Origin: Brevibacterium sp. 'Marine' | GTDB taxonomy: Bacteria; Actinomycetota; Actinomycetes; Actinomycetales; Brevibacteriaceae | Direction of reading: 5' to 3' | Assembly (NCBI RefSeq): GCF_012844365.1 | Contig: NZ_CP051626.1 | Location: forward strand, 1,798,001 to 1,862,000 | DNA: 64,000 nucleotides | Shown: positions 27,874 through 37,462 of the stretch, in pieces | Layout of the letters: every line of letters begins with the position of its first letter | Position numbering within the stretch: the first letter of the stretch is position 1 | Made by a program: the position numbers and the translations under genes | Notes under the pieces: model-generated | Told to the model about the DNA's origin: nothing | What the model saw: only the letters and a program-made list of their open reading frames with translations | Database searches by the model: none

Positions 27874-28911
27874 ATGTCGAGTGAGCTCTCGACCGTCGAG
27901 GCGCCGTCGGTCCGCCGACGTGATCTGCGCAAGCAGAACGCCTCCACGCAGGTTTCGACGATCAACTCTTCGCCTTCCGTGACATCGCAGTCGCGGAGCA
28001 GCGCATCCGCAGCCCTCTCTCCCCGTCGTGCGGCCATGGCCGCCGAGGCCCGCGCCGCAGCGGGCTCACCCCGACGTGCTGCGATGGCCAAGGAGGCTGC
28101 GCAGCCGCTGACACCCGCGGGCCATACCTCGACGCTGGCTGCGACTCAGCTGGGCAGGCGCGGTTCCGACGGTTCGCTGCTGCGCTCGGTCCGCCGTCGC
28201 CAGGTCACGACCTTCTCTGCTCTGGCCACGGTCTCGGTGACCGGCACCGCCATCGCCGCTGTGATGGTGGCCGGCAACATGAGCGGCAGCCAGGAGGTCA
28301 AGGTCGATGACTCCGCCGCGCAGTCCCAGCCGCGTGCGATCAACGCCGAATCGGTCTCCGCCGACATCAAGGTCGACCGGGACGACAAGACTTCGATGAC
28401 CATCGGCGCCCCCAGCGCCAAGCAGACGAAGGTCGACGCCGCGTCCAGGGCGATCACGAAGACCGTTCTGCCCGGCTGCGACGAAGCCGCGCCGAAGGGC
28501 GACGCGAGCAACGGCGAACTGCCCGACGAGTGGCTGTGCGAGATCGGTGTGGGCAACCACAAGCTGCGCTCCGATGCCGCCGTATCGTTTGCGAAGATGA
28601 ACGCAGCCTTCAAGAAGGACACCGGCAAAGACCTCGCGGTCACCGATTCCTACCGGTCGCTGGAGTCCCAGGTCTCCGTGGCCGCACGCAAGCCCGGGTT
28701 CGCGGCCCGCCCCGGAACCTCCAACCACGGTTGGGGCCTGGCCCTCGACCTCGGTGCGGGAACGCAGAACGGCACCGGTGAGCAGTACGAATGGCTCGTC
28801 GCGAACGCCGAGAAGTTCGGGTGGGAGAACCCTGACTGGGCCAAGCGCAATTCCTATGAACTCTGGCACTGGGAATACGTTCCCGGCCGCAAGGCCATGA
28901 AGGGCGCCTGA
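27874..28911 (+). CDS. VanY-like D-Ala-D-Ala carboxypeptidase (M15B) with long basic N-terminus
   Basis: A 345-residue probable peptidoglycan carboxypeptidase. The M15 zinc motifs are seen near the C-terminus: SNHGWGLALD (SxHxxGxAxD) and ELWHWEY (ExxHWEY), preceded by VTDSYRSLESQ. Residues 111-134 form a single membrane segment. The 110 residues before it are probably cytosolic, rich in Ser, Arg and Ala, with the repeat SPRRAAMA at 49-56 and 65-72. The catalytic domain would lie outside the membrane. A promoter with GTNAC repeats lies 74 bp upstream and a strong terminator follows. Confidence 0.87.
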   Translation: MSSELSTVEAPSVRRRDLRKQNASTQVSTINSSPSVTSQSRSSASAALSPRRAAMAAEARAAAGSPRRAAMAKEAAQPLTPAGHTSTLAATQLGRRGSDGSLLRSVRRRQVTTFSALATVSVTGTAIAAVMVAGNMSGSQEVKVDDSAAQSQPRAINAESVSADIKVDRDDKTSMTIGAPSAKQTKVDAASRAITKTVLPGCDEAAPKGDASNGELPDEWLCEIGVGNHKLRSDAAVSFAKMNAAFKKDTGKDLAVTDSYRSLESQVSVAARKPGFAARPGTSNHGWGLALDLGAGTQNGTGEQYEWLVANAEKFGWENPDWAKRNSYELWHWEYVPGRKAMKGA

Positions 28912-28943
28912 TCTGCACTGATATCGCTGATCACAGCCCCATG

Positions 28944-28980
28944 ACACCGCGTGCAGTCCTGGCAGGACTGCACGCGGTGT
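28944..28980 (+). terminator. intrinsic terminator after the VanY-like gene
   Basis: A perfect 16-bp stem, 28944-28959 with 28965-28980, has a 5-base loop and is followed by CGTTTTG. It isolates the peptidase gene from the tRNA downstream. Confidence 0.85.
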
Positions 28981-29024
28981 CGTTTTGGGAGGTGGTGCCC
29001 AACGGTGATAGAGTGGCATCCGTT

Positions 29025-29100
29025 GCCCGCGTAGCTCAGTGGATAGAGCGTCTGCCTCCGGAGCAGAAGGTCGTAGGTTCGAATCCTGTCGCGGGCACCA
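29025..29100 (+). tRNA. tRNA-Arg (CCG)
   Basis: A complete cloverleaf: acceptor GCCCGCG/CGCGGGC, anticodon loop CTCCGGA (anticodon CCG, reading CGG), T-loop TTCGAAT, discriminator A and an encoded CCA end. Confidence 0.96.
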
Positions 29101-29222
29101 CAACACCGCCCATCTCAACTGCTGAGGTGGGCGGTTCTGCATACGCGGTCCGAACGGTCGGTGGTGCAGACAGGATCTAAGGTAGTCGGAGACGAGACCC
29201 GGACCGTGATGTGAGGCATGCG

Positions 29223-29996
29223 ATGTCGGAACCTGCTGATGAGCCCGTCGAGACCAGCACGGGGGAGGACGACATCGTCCTCCGTGCGCAGAGTCTGCGC
29301 AAGAGCTTCGGCCGCGGCGATACGGCGGTCGAGGCGCTCGACGACATCAGCGTCGACTTCGAATCCGGTCGCTTCACCGCCATCATGGGACCGTCCGGAT
29401 CGGGAAAGTCGACATTCATGCATGTCCTCGCCGGTCTCGATCGCGTCGATTCGGGCTCGATCATCATGCGCGGCCAAGACATCACTCGTCTCAACGACCG
29501 GCAGCTGACCCAGCTGCGTCGCGACCGCGTCGGCTTCATCTTCCAAGCCTTCAACCTCGTCCCGACGCTGAGCGCAGAACAGAACATCGAACTGCCGGTG
29601 TCACTGGCCAGGAAGAAGATCGATCGCGAGTGGAAAGCCGAAGTCGTCGAACGACTCGAACTCGGCGATCGCCTCCAGCATCGTCCGCACGAGCTCTCCG
29701 GCGGTCAGCAGCAGCGAGTCGCCGTGGCCCGCGCCCTGCTGACCCGGCCGGACGTCATCTTCGCCGATGAGCCCACGGGAAACCTCGACTCCCACGCCGG
29801 AGCGGAGGTCCTGTCCCTGCTCGGCCGGGCCACTACCCTGTACGGGCAGACGATCATCATGGTCACCCACGATCCCGTGGCGGCATCCCATGCCGGTCGG
29901 GTCGTCCTCCTCAAGGACGGCCGGGCCACGGGTGAAGTCCGACAGCCGACGCGGGAGAGCGTGGTCACGGCGCTGAGCGAACTGAGCTCTCTGTGA
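29223..29996 (+). CDS. MacB/LolD-type ABC transporter ATP-binding protein
   Basis: A 257-residue nucleotide-binding subunit with Walker A GPSGSGKST, Q-loop VGFIFQAFNLVPTLS, signature LSGGQQQRVAVARAL and Walker B VIFADEPTGNLD. This sequence type pairs with FtsX-like permeases and serves mechanotransmission or export of lipoproteins or antimicrobials rather than solute uptake. ATG 29223 is preferred to GTG 29211 because TGAGG lies about 7 bases upstream of it. It overlaps the permease gene by 4 bp (GTGA). Confidence 0.94.
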   Translation: MSEPADEPVETSTGEDDIVLRAQSLRKSFGRGDTAVEALDDISVDFESGRFTAIMGPSGSGKSTFMHVLAGLDRVDSGSIIMRGQDITRLNDRQLTQLRRDRVGFIFQAFNLVPTLSAEQNIELPVSLARKKIDREWKAEVVERLELGDRLQHRPHELSGGQQQRVAVARALLTRPDVIFADEPTGNLDSHAGAEVLSLLGRATTLYGQTIIMVTHDPVAASHAGRVVLLKDGRATGEVRQPTRESVVTALSELSSL

Positions 29997-32542
29997 TCGC
30001 AGTCGCTCTCGCGCAGATCCGGATCCACTGGGCCCGGTTCCTCGCAATCGGTCTCGGCATCGCCCTGGCCGCAGGATTCGTGGCGACGACCCTGATCATC
30101 AACTCCTCGCTGCAGGACAGCCTCGAACATGCCGTCGGTCGTTCGTTCGAGAACGCCGACCTCGCCGTCATCCCGGACAGAGACGTCTTCGTCGGGGGAG
30201 ACGAGGCATCCCCGCTGTTGGGACCCCTGTCGGAAGTCGACGGGGTGAGCACTGCGTCTCTGTCGGCCCGCACAGTGACGACCGGCAGAGGCGCTGCATT
30301 CTCCGAAAGCTCCTTTGCGCTGTCCCCGGTGCCTGCCGAAGAACGTCTGGACACCTTCGACATGGTCTCGGGCCAGCGACCGGACGCCAGAACGGACCTC
30401 GTGCTCGACACCCGCACGGCACGCGACCTCGACGTCGGCATCGGTGATGAGATCCGGTTCACCGTCGACGCCGTCCCGGTGGGCAGCGGAGACGATGACA
30501 TGCCCGTCTATCGGGGGCCGAGCCAGAGCAGCGTCACCTTCTCCGTCGTCGGCATCGCCGAGCTGAGGCAGGATCCGGCGCTGCCCGGAGCCACTCGGGC
30601 ACTGACGACCGCCGCGGGCTACCAGGAGTACTTCGCCCAGCAGGGTGATGTCATCGCCATTCAGATCGCCCTTGAAGACGGTGCGGACCCGGAGACGGTG
30701 CGATCACAGCTGCAGAGGGCCATCGACGAATCGGAGCTGGACGGCAGTCTCGAGGCGCTCACCGTGGACGACGCCGTGAGCGCGAAGACGGATCGGCTCT
30801 CCGGCGGCAATGTCGTCGTGACCGGTTTCCTGCTCGTATTCGCTGGAATCTCCGTCATCGTCGCCATCCTCGTCGTCTCCAACACCTTCTCGGTCATCGT
30901 CGCCGGGCGTCGTCGCGAATTCGCACTGCTGCGTTGCCTCGGCGCCACCCGCGTGCAGATGTACGCCTCCGTCGTGGCCGAAGGGCTCTTCGTCGGATTG
31001 CTCGGATCGATCTTCGGTGTCCTCGCGGGGATCCTCGTCAGTCGCGGACTCATGGCCGCCGCGGTGCGGTACTGGCCGGCGGAATTCCCCTACGACACGC
31101 TCACGATCCCCGTCTCCGCTCTGATCAGCGGCATCGTCGTGGGTGCCGTGCTGACGATCGTGGCCACCATCCGCCCGGCTCGCAGCGCCATCGCAGTGAC
31201 ACCGCTCGAAGCACTCCAGCCCTTCGATGTCTCCATCTCGCCGAGAACTCGCGCCCGACCCCGCCACCTCGTCGGCTTCGGCCTCATCGGCCTGGGCGCA
31301 CTTCTCGTCATCGTCTCCGTCTACGCCGTGTCGACCACCGAGTTCTGGATCCTCGGAGGTGCGCTGGGCGGGGGCCTCGTGGTCACCGGACTGGTCATCA
31401 GCTCCGCGAAGATCATCCCGCCGGTCGTCGCGTGGGCGGGGGAGGTGCTGTTCAGCCCCTGGGGCGTGCCCGGGCAGCTGGCGACCTTGAACACGCTGCG
31501 CAATCCGCGCCGCACCGCGGCCACGGCCACGGCGCTCATCATCGGTGTGACCCTGGTGGCGACGATCCTCGTCGGCGGCATGTCGACGAAGGCGACGCTC
31601 AGCCACGGACTCGACCAGCGCTATCCCGTCGACATCTCCGTGCCGCTGTCCGGCCTCGTCGACGATGATGAGCTCGACGAGGTGCGCGAGATCCCGGGCG
31701 TGTCCACAGCGGTCATCGCCCACCGCGCCGAGGCGGTCGAGGATTTCAAGGGCTCCCGTCCGGAGATCTTCGTCCTCGACCCGGACAGCGCCGACACCGT
31801 GCTCGGCGACGCGGCGGCCGACATCGTGTCCGGACGGGTCACCGTTCCCGAGGACTACAGCTCTGCCACCGTGCGGGTGAAAGGGCTCACCGAGATGAGC
31901 GTGCCCGTGCACAGGGAGGGTCTCTCCAGCCTGGCGTTCTTCACCACTCCCGAGGTCGGCAACGACCTCGGGATCTCGGCGACGACGACGGCTGTGCTCG
32001 TCCGCCTCGACGAGGACGTCGACGTCGACGAGATCGCACGCATCCGCCAGTCCGTGGCCGAGGCACTCGACGTCTCCAGCGAGGAGGTCGGCGGCTCCGC
32101 CGTCGCTCGGGGCACCTATTCCGAACTCATCGACGTCATGCTCGCCGGTGCCGTGGCCCTCCTCTTCGTCTCCGTGGTCATCGCGCTCATCGGCGTCTCG
32201 AACACGGTCAGTCTCTCCGTCATCGAACGCCAGAGGGAGAACGCGCTCATGCGCGCGCTGGGCCTGAGCATCTCGCAGCTGCGGACCCTCCTGGCGCTCG
32301 AAGCGGTGCTCATCTCATCGGTGGCTGCGCTGCTCGGGCTCGTCCTCGGCAGCGCCCTGGGCATCGTCGGCACACGCTTGGTCACTCATGACTACTCCAC
32401 CGACCTCATCGTCGACGTCTCCGTCATGTCCTTCCTCGGCATCCTCGGGGTGGCGGTCATCGCCGGGATCCTCTCCGCTCTGGCACCGGCCAGGCGGGCG
32501 TCACGGCTCTCACCTGTCGAAGGGCTCAAACTCGACTTCTGA
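29993..32542 (+). CDS. FtsX-like ABC transporter permease
   Basis: An 849-residue permease with two FtsX domains. There is one helix at the N-terminus (FLAIGLGIALAAGFVATTLI), a large extracytoplasmic domain, three helices from about 275, a central hydrophobic pair around 425-475, a second extracytoplasmic domain and three final helices. The end EGLKLDF follows ARRASRLSPV, typical for the family. With the upstream ATPase it forms a complete exporter; the substrate is unknown. It starts at GTG 29993. Confidence 0.92.
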   Translation: MIAVALAQIRIHWARFLAIGLGIALAAGFVATTLIINSSLQDSLEHAVGRSFENADLAVIPDRDVFVGGDEASPLLGPLSEVDGVSTASLSARTVTTGRGAAFSESSFALSPVPAEERLDTFDMVSGQRPDARTDLVLDTRTARDLDVGIGDEIRFTVDAVPVGSGDDDMPVYRGPSQSSVTFSVVGIAELRQDPALPGATRALTTAAGYQEYFAQQGDVIAIQIALEDGADPETVRSQLQRAIDESELDGSLEALTVDDAVSAKTDRLSGGNVVVTGFLLVFAGISVIVAILVVSNTFSVIVAGRRREFALLRCLGATRVQMYASVVAEGLFVGLLGSIFGVLAGILVSRGLMAAAVRYWPAEFPYDTLTIPVSALISGIVVGAVLTIVATIRPARSAIAVTPLEALQPFDVSISPRTRARPRHLVGFGLIGLGALLVIVSVYAVSTTEFWILGGALGGGLVVTGLVISSAKIIPPVVAWAGEVLFSPWGVPGQLATLNTLRNPRRTAATATALIIGVTLVATILVGGMSTKATLSHGLDQRYPVDISVPLSGLVDDDELDEVREIPGVSTAVIAHRAEAVEDFKGSRPEIFVLDPDSADTVLGDAAADIVSGRVTVPEDYSSATVRVKGLTEMSVPVHREGLSSLAFFTTPEVGNDLGISATTTAVLVRLDEDVDVDEIARIRQSVAEALDVSSEEVGGSAVARGTYSELIDVMLAGAVALLFVSVVIALIGVSNTVSLSVIERQRENALMRALGLSISQLRTLLALEAVLISSVAALLGLVLGSALGIVGTRLVTHDYSTDLIVDVSVMSFLGILGVAVIAGILSALAPARRASRLSPVEGLKLDF

Positions 32543-32591
32543 AGCGGGCCGGCCATCGGTTGTGATGTCGGCGTCTGATAGGAAAGACCTC

Positions 32592-33767
32592 ATGAACCCC
32601 GCGCGCATCCGTATTCTGATCGTCTTCGGAATCGTCTTCGCCGCCTTCAATCTGCGGCCCGGAGTCACCGGGCTCTCACCGCTGCTCGATGCCATGGGCG
32701 AAGAGATCGAACTGAGTGCGATATTTCTGGCGCTCATCGGCATGCTGCCTCCGCTGCTCTACGGCCTCAGCGGTTTCCTCACACCACGGCTCTACGCCCG
32801 CTTCTCCGGGCTCGGTCTGACCCTGGCTGCAATGGTCATGGTCATGATCGGACTGGGAATCCGCGCACTCGTCGAATCGCCGGGCCTGTTCCTGGCGCTG
32901 AGCGTGCTCGCCCTGCTGGGGATGGGCATCGGCAACGTCGTCCTCCCACCCCTGGTGAAGTCGTACTTCCCCGACAAGGTGGCGCTGATGTCGACCGTCC
33001 ACGTCGGGCTGCTCCAATTCGGCACGTTCATCCCGCCGCTCGTCGCGGTTCCCCTCGCCACCGGTGCCGGATGGAGGGGATCCCTGCTCGTCTGGGCCGC
33101 ATTCGCGGCTCTGGGCGCGATCGCCTGGATCGTCATCGCCATCGTCAGGCCCGCACCCGCCGACGAGGTGGCCGCCGCCGTCGTCGGAGGCAGCGAGCTC
33201 TCCCGCCTTCTGCGCAGCCCGCGGGCATGGGCACTGATGACGATGACGGGACTGACGTCGTTCAACAACTTCATCCTCTTCACCTGGCTGCCGAGCCTGC
33301 TCACCCGCTCCGGATTCGATGCTGCCTTCGGCGGAGCGATGCTGGCGCTGGTCACTGCCATCCCGCTCGTCCTCGGCTTCGTCCTGCCGACCCTCGCGCA
33401 GAGGATGAGATCGGCGTATCTCATCGTCGTCGGCTTCTGCCTCAGCCTGGCCGTGGGCTACCTGGGGCTGTGGCTGCTGCCGACGGCGGCCCCCGTCCTG
33501 TGGACCGTGCTGCTGGGGATCGGCATCTCCACGTTCCCGCTCGCGCTGACACTGATCACTCTGCGCGCCCGTGACGCCGAAGCGGCGGCCTCCCTGTCCG
33601 GCTTCGTCCAGGGCGGCGGTTACCTCCTGGCGGCCACGGGACCCCTGATCTTCGCGTTTCTCATCCAGAGCTTCGACAGCATGTGGCCGGCATTCGCCGT
33701 GGTGCTGGCCTCAGTGGTGGTCAAATTCTTCGTCAGCCACGCCGCCTGCCGACCCGGCGCCATCTGA
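32592..33767 (+). CDS. MFS transporter, CynX/NimT-like
   Basis: A 391-residue major facilitator protein with about 12 hydrophobic segments. The opening FNLRPGVTGLSPLLDAMGEE and the motif VVLPPLVKSYFPDKVALMST are features of the CynX/NimT (cyanate and 2-nitroimidazole) subgroup. The substrate is not predictable. ATG 32592 is chosen because AGGAAAG lies 7 bases upstream; an in-frame ATG at 32565 has none. It is 49 bp after the permease and may be co-transcribed. Confidence 0.85.
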   Translation: MNPARIRILIVFGIVFAAFNLRPGVTGLSPLLDAMGEEIELSAIFLALIGMLPPLLYGLSGFLTPRLYARFSGLGLTLAAMVMVMIGLGIRALVESPGLFLALSVLALLGMGIGNVVLPPLVKSYFPDKVALMSTVHVGLLQFGTFIPPLVAVPLATGAGWRGSLLVWAAFAALGAIAWIVIAIVRPAPADEVAAAVVGGSELSRLLRSPRAWALMTMTGLTSFNNFILFTWLPSLLTRSGFDAAFGGAMLALVTAIPLVLGFVLPTLAQRMRSAYLIVVGFCLSLAVGYLGLWLLPTAAPVLWTVLLGIGISTFPLALTLITLRARDAEAAASLSGFVQGGGYLLAATGPLIFAFLIQSFDSMWPAFAVVLASVVVKFFVSHAACRPGAI

Positions 33768-33791
33768 GGCCGTCTGGGCAGCCGTCTCGTC

Positions 33792-34679
33792 ATGAGAGCG
33801 AAGATGACGCCGGATTCGTCCCCGCAGTCCGGCCCCGAGTACTCTGTTCGAGTGACCCCGGAAGACCTGCAGACTGCACTCGCGCGCGCCTTGATGACAG
33901 CGCCGGCAGATCTCGTGGCACCGGGATCCGCCGCAGCCATCGACGTTCGGCCCCCGACCCGTCCCGACCTCGGCGACTGGACGACCCCGGTGGCGCTGCG
34001 CGCCTCCGCCGAACCCGAGCAGCGAATCGCACTCGCGGCACATCTGTGCACCGAGCTGCGCACCCACCCCGAGGTGGCTGACGCCGTCTTCGCCGGACCC
34101 GGATTCGTCAACGTGACCCTCACCCCGGCCGCCCGTGCGCGGGTGATCTGCGACATCGTCAGCGCAGAGAGGGGAGCCGACGCCCGCAGCGGAGCGGGAC
34201 AGGACCGGACGCCGTTCCGAACGCTGGTCTCCGCGTCCGACCGGCAGCCCGCACCGGGTCTCCGCGCCGGCGGCCGCGGCACCGATGTCGATCCGGTCGC
34301 AGTGCATGATCTCCAGCGCGGCCATGCCGCGGCCTGCCGTGAACTGCGGCGGGCACACAGAGCGGGAATCCCGACCGCGGACATCGACCTGGCGACGCTT
34401 GCGCAGCCGAGCGAGACCCGGATGCTCACCATCATGGCGGGGCTGCCGTCCGCGCTGGAACGTTCGCGCCGCCTCGGCGAGGCCGAACCGCTGCTCACGG
34501 CGCTGCTCGAGCTCGGCGCAGCCGTCGAGGAGTGGCTTCGTCGCTGCCCGGCCACTCCGACGGTCGATGAGGACATCACCGTCACCCATACCTCGAGGCT
34601 CCTCGCTCTGAGAGCCGTCATCACCGTCCTCGCCGCAGGACTACGACAATTGGGTGCTTCGGCCCCGGAGAGGATCTGA
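33792..34679 (+). CDS. ArgS-like protein lacking the catalytic domain (DALR domain)
   Basis: A 295-residue relative of arginyl-tRNA synthetase. The N-terminal part (VTPEDLQTALARAL, then FAGPGFVNVTL) matches the additional tRNA-binding domain 1 of ArgS. The C-terminal part (HTSRLLALRAVITVLAAGLR and LGASAPERI) matches the end of its DALR anticodon-binding domain. Between them there is no HIGH or KMSKS signature and only about 100 residues, so it cannot charge tRNA. In Corynebacterium the full argS precedes lysA, so this looks like a reduced argS kept at the ancestral site. The start may be ATG 33792 or GTG 33852, where ArgS proteins begin. It overlaps lysA (TGATG). Confidence 0.75.
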   Translation: MRAKMTPDSSPQSGPEYSVRVTPEDLQTALARALMTAPADLVAPGSAAAIDVRPPTRPDLGDWTTPVALRASAEPEQRIALAAHLCTELRTHPEVADAVFAGPGFVNVTLTPAARARVICDIVSAERGADARSGAGQDRTPFRTLVSASDRQPAPGLRAGGRGTDVDPVAVHDLQRGHAAACRELRRAHRAGIPTADIDLATLAQPSETRMLTIMAGLPSALERSRRLGEAEPLLTALLELGAAVEEWLRRCPATPTVDEDITVTHTSRLLALRAVITVLAAGLRQLGASAPERI

Positions 34680-36118
34680 TGCCCGCACATATCGCAGGGA
34701 CACTGCACGCGACCCCGGCCCCGGTGTGGCTGCCCTATCCCGACGACGTCAATGCGCTGCTGCCGAGTCTGTGGTCGGACAATGTCACGAAGACCGCCGA
34801 GGGCGTGCTCACCATCGCCGGTCACACCGTGACGGACCTGGCCGAGAAGTACGGCACCCCCACCCTCGTCATGGACGTCGCTGACTTCCGCAGTCGCGCC
34901 GAGGCCTACCTGAGCACGTTCTCCAACGCGTTCTCCGTCGGGAAGGGACTGGCCGGAGCCGACGTCTTCTACGCCGGGAAGGCCTTCCTGTGCACGGCCG
35001 TGGCCCGGTGGGTGCATGAGGCCGGTCTCGGCCTCGACACCTGCTCGCTGGGGGAGATGATGATCGCCCGCGCCGCAGGTGTCCCCGGCGACCGCGTCGG
35101 CCTGCACGGGAACAACAAATCCGCGGCCGAACTCGAATACGCCCTCGACTACGGCGTGTCCAGGATCTTCGTCGACAGCCTCGATGAGGTTGCTCGCCTC
35201 GAATCCATCGCCGCGGCCAGACGAACCGTCGCACCGGTCATGCTGCGGGTCACGGTCGGCGTCGAAGCGCACACCCATGACTTCATCGCCACGGCCCACG
35301 AGGACCAGAAGTTCGGGCTCTCTCTCGCTGACGGCACCGCTGCCCGGGCCGCGCGTCTGGTCGCGGAATCCGACCACCTGCGTCTCGACGGCCTCCATTC
35401 GCATATCGGCTCGCAGATCTTCGACATCTCCGGATTCCAGGTCGCCGCCTCCCGCGTGCTCGCCTTCCGTGCCGAGATCATGGGCGAACACGGCATCGAC
35501 CTGCCCGATGTCGACCTCGGCGGCGGCTTCGGCATCCGCTACACCTCCCAGGACACCCCGATCCCGGTCACGGAGATGGCCGAGGAACTCGCCTCCGTCG
35601 TGGCCAAGGAATGCCGGGGGCTGGGCACGAGCGTCCCGCGGATCTCCATCGAGCCCGGACGTGCCATCGTCTCGCCAGCGGTATTCACGCTCTACGAGGT
35701 CGGCACCGTCAAGCAGGTGAGCACCGACAGCGGCACCCGCACCTATGTCGCCGTCGACGGGGGCATGAGCGACAACATCCGCACCGCACTCTACGACGCG
35801 GATTACTCATGCACTCTGGCCAACCGGAATTCTTCCGCGGAGCCGGCGATCGTGCGGGTCGTCGGCAAGCACTGCGAATCCGGCGACATCATCGTCCGCG
35901 ACGAATACATGGGCGCCGATGTGACCGCGGGCGACCTCGTCGCAGTACCGACCACCGGAGCGTACTGCCGGTCGCTGGCCAACAACTACAATCACCTGCC
36001 CCGGCCGGGAGTCCTCGGCGTCGAGGCCGATAGAGTTGAGTGGATCGTGACCCCCGAGGACCACACGCAGATGTTCGCCACCGACCCGGGGATGGTCGGG
36101 GGAGAAACGCCACACTGA
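34679..36118 (+). CDS. lysA: diaminopimelate decarboxylase
   Basis: A 479-residue fold-type III PLP enzyme, the last step of lysine synthesis (meso-DAP to lysine). The PLP lysine is Lys101 in FYAGKAFLC; HSHIGSQIFD, LGGGFGIRY, EPGRAIVSPA and the dimer-contributed CESGD motif are present. The first 45 residues extend beyond the shortest LysA enzymes, as in other actinobacterial versions. The ATG overlaps the stop of the ArgS-like gene and hom follows after 34 bp, giving an aspartate-family operon. Confidence 0.96.
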   Translation: MPAHIAGTLHATPAPVWLPYPDDVNALLPSLWSDNVTKTAEGVLTIAGHTVTDLAEKYGTPTLVMDVADFRSRAEAYLSTFSNAFSVGKGLAGADVFYAGKAFLCTAVARWVHEAGLGLDTCSLGEMMIARAAGVPGDRVGLHGNNKSAAELEYALDYGVSRIFVDSLDEVARLESIAAARRTVAPVMLRVTVGVEAHTHDFIATAHEDQKFGLSLADGTAARAARLVAESDHLRLDGLHSHIGSQIFDISGFQVAASRVLAFRAEIMGEHGIDLPDVDLGGGFGIRYTSQDTPIPVTEMAEELASVVAKECRGLGTSVPRISIEPGRAIVSPAVFTLYEVGTVKQVSTDSGTRTYVAVDGGMSDNIRTALYDADYSCTLANRNSSAEPAIVRVVGKHCESGDIIVRDEYMGADVTAGDLVAVPTTGAYCRSLANNYNHLPRPGVLGVEADRVEWIVTPEDHTQMFATDPGMVGGETPH

Positions 36119-36152
36119 TGAGCGTGAGAGACAAGAGCGGAAAGGTGAGGAA

Positions 36153-37460
36153 ATGCAGGCACTGAAGGTAGCCATGCTCGGATGCGGAGTCGTCGGCACG
36201 GAGGTCGCCGCGAGGATTCAGAACCGCGCAGAGGGCCTGGCCGAACGCATCGGCGCTCCGCTGGAGCTGAGCGCGATCGTCGTCCGCGATGCCTCGAAGT
36301 CCCGCCCGGGAATCGATGAGAAGCTGCTGACGACCGACGCCGAGGCGGCCATCGCCGGAGCCGATATCGTCGTCGAGCTGATGGGCGGGATCGAACCCGC
36401 CCGCTCGCTCATCACCGCGGCTCTGAGACAGGGATCGTCGGTCGTGACCGCGAACAAGGCGCTGCTGGCCGCCAGCTACGGCGAACTCATGTCCGCAGCC
36501 GATGCCGCCGGCGTCCGGCTCGAACACGAAGCGGCTGTGGCCGGCGCGATTCCGATCATCCGCCCCGTCGGCGATTCGCTGGCCGGTGACCGGATCGAAC
36601 GCATCATCGGCATCGTCAACGGCACGACGAACTTCATCCTCGACCAGATGGACTCCGAAGGCTGGGACTTCGGCCACGCGCTGGCCACCGCACAGGAGCT
36701 CGGATACGCCGAGGCCGATCCGACCGCCGACATCGGCGGACACGATGCGGCTGCGAAGGCTGCGATCCTGTCCTCCCTGGCCTTCCACGCCCCGGTGTCG
36801 ATCGATGATGTCCATGTCGAAGGCATTGAAGGCATCACGGCCGAGATGGTCGAGACAGCCCGGGACCAGGGCTTCGTGATCAAACTCCTGGCCGTGTGCG
36901 AACGCGTCGCCTCCTCACCGGCCGGAGCCGGTCTCTCTGCACGTGTGTACCCGGCACTGCTCGACCGGGGCCACGCCCTGGCATCAGTGCGGGGTGTTTT
37001 CAATGCCGTGTTCATCGAAGCCGAAGCCGCCGGCGAGCTGATGTTCTACGGGCAGGGAGCCGGCGGAGCGCCGACGGCGTCGGCAGTGCTCGGAGACCTC
37101 GTGTCCGTGGCCAGGCGCAAGGTGCTCGGCGGACGCGGACAGTACGAACGTCCCTTCCACGACGACTACCCGATCCTGCCGATCTCGGCGATCACGACCA
37201 GGTACCACATCACCCTCGACGTGGTCGATCGTCCCGGTGTGCTCGCCGCGGTCTCCGAGGTCTTCGCCGACGAAGGAGCATCCATCGAACTCATGCGACA
37301 GACGATCGGAGACATCGACGACGACGGCGTCCAGCACGCGAAGCTCGTGCTCGCCACCCACTCGAACACCGACTCGACTCTGCAGAAGACGGTCGATCGC
37401 CTCATCGATCTGCCAGTCGTCCACACCGTCAAATCCGTGATCCGCGTAGAAGGACAGTGA
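36153..37460 (+). CDS. hom: homoserine dehydrogenase
   Basis: A 435-residue NAD(P)-dependent homoserine dehydrogenase. [10 protein letters not shown] is the nucleotide-binding loop, [10 protein letters not shown] and [18 protein letters not shown] the catalytic region, and the C-terminal 80 residues are an ACT domain ([20 protein letters not shown]) that confers threonine feedback in relatives. Its ATG follows AGGTGAGGAA. Product homoserine feeds the two genes that follow. Confidence 0.96.
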   Translation: MQALKVAMLGCGVVGTEVAARIQNRAEGLAERIGAPLELSAIVVRDASKSRPGIDEKLLTTDAEAAIAGADIVVELMGGIEPARSLITAALRQGSSVVTANKALLAASYGELMSAADAAGVRLEHEAAVAGAIPIIRPVGDSLAGDRIERIIGIVNGTTNFILDQMDSEGWDFGHALATAQELGYAEADPTADIGGHDAAAKAAILSSLAFHAPVSIDDVHVEGIEGITAEMVETARDQGFVIKLLAVCERVASSPAGAGLSARVYPALLDRGHALASVRGVFNAVFIEAEAAGELMFYGQGAGGAPTASAVLGDLVSVARRKVLGGRGQYERPFHDDYPILPISAITTRYHITLDVVDRPGVLAAVSEVFADEGASIELMRQTIGDIDDDGVQHAKLVLATHSNTDSTLQKTVDRLIDLPVVHTVKSVIRVEGQ

Positions 37461-37462
37461 CA

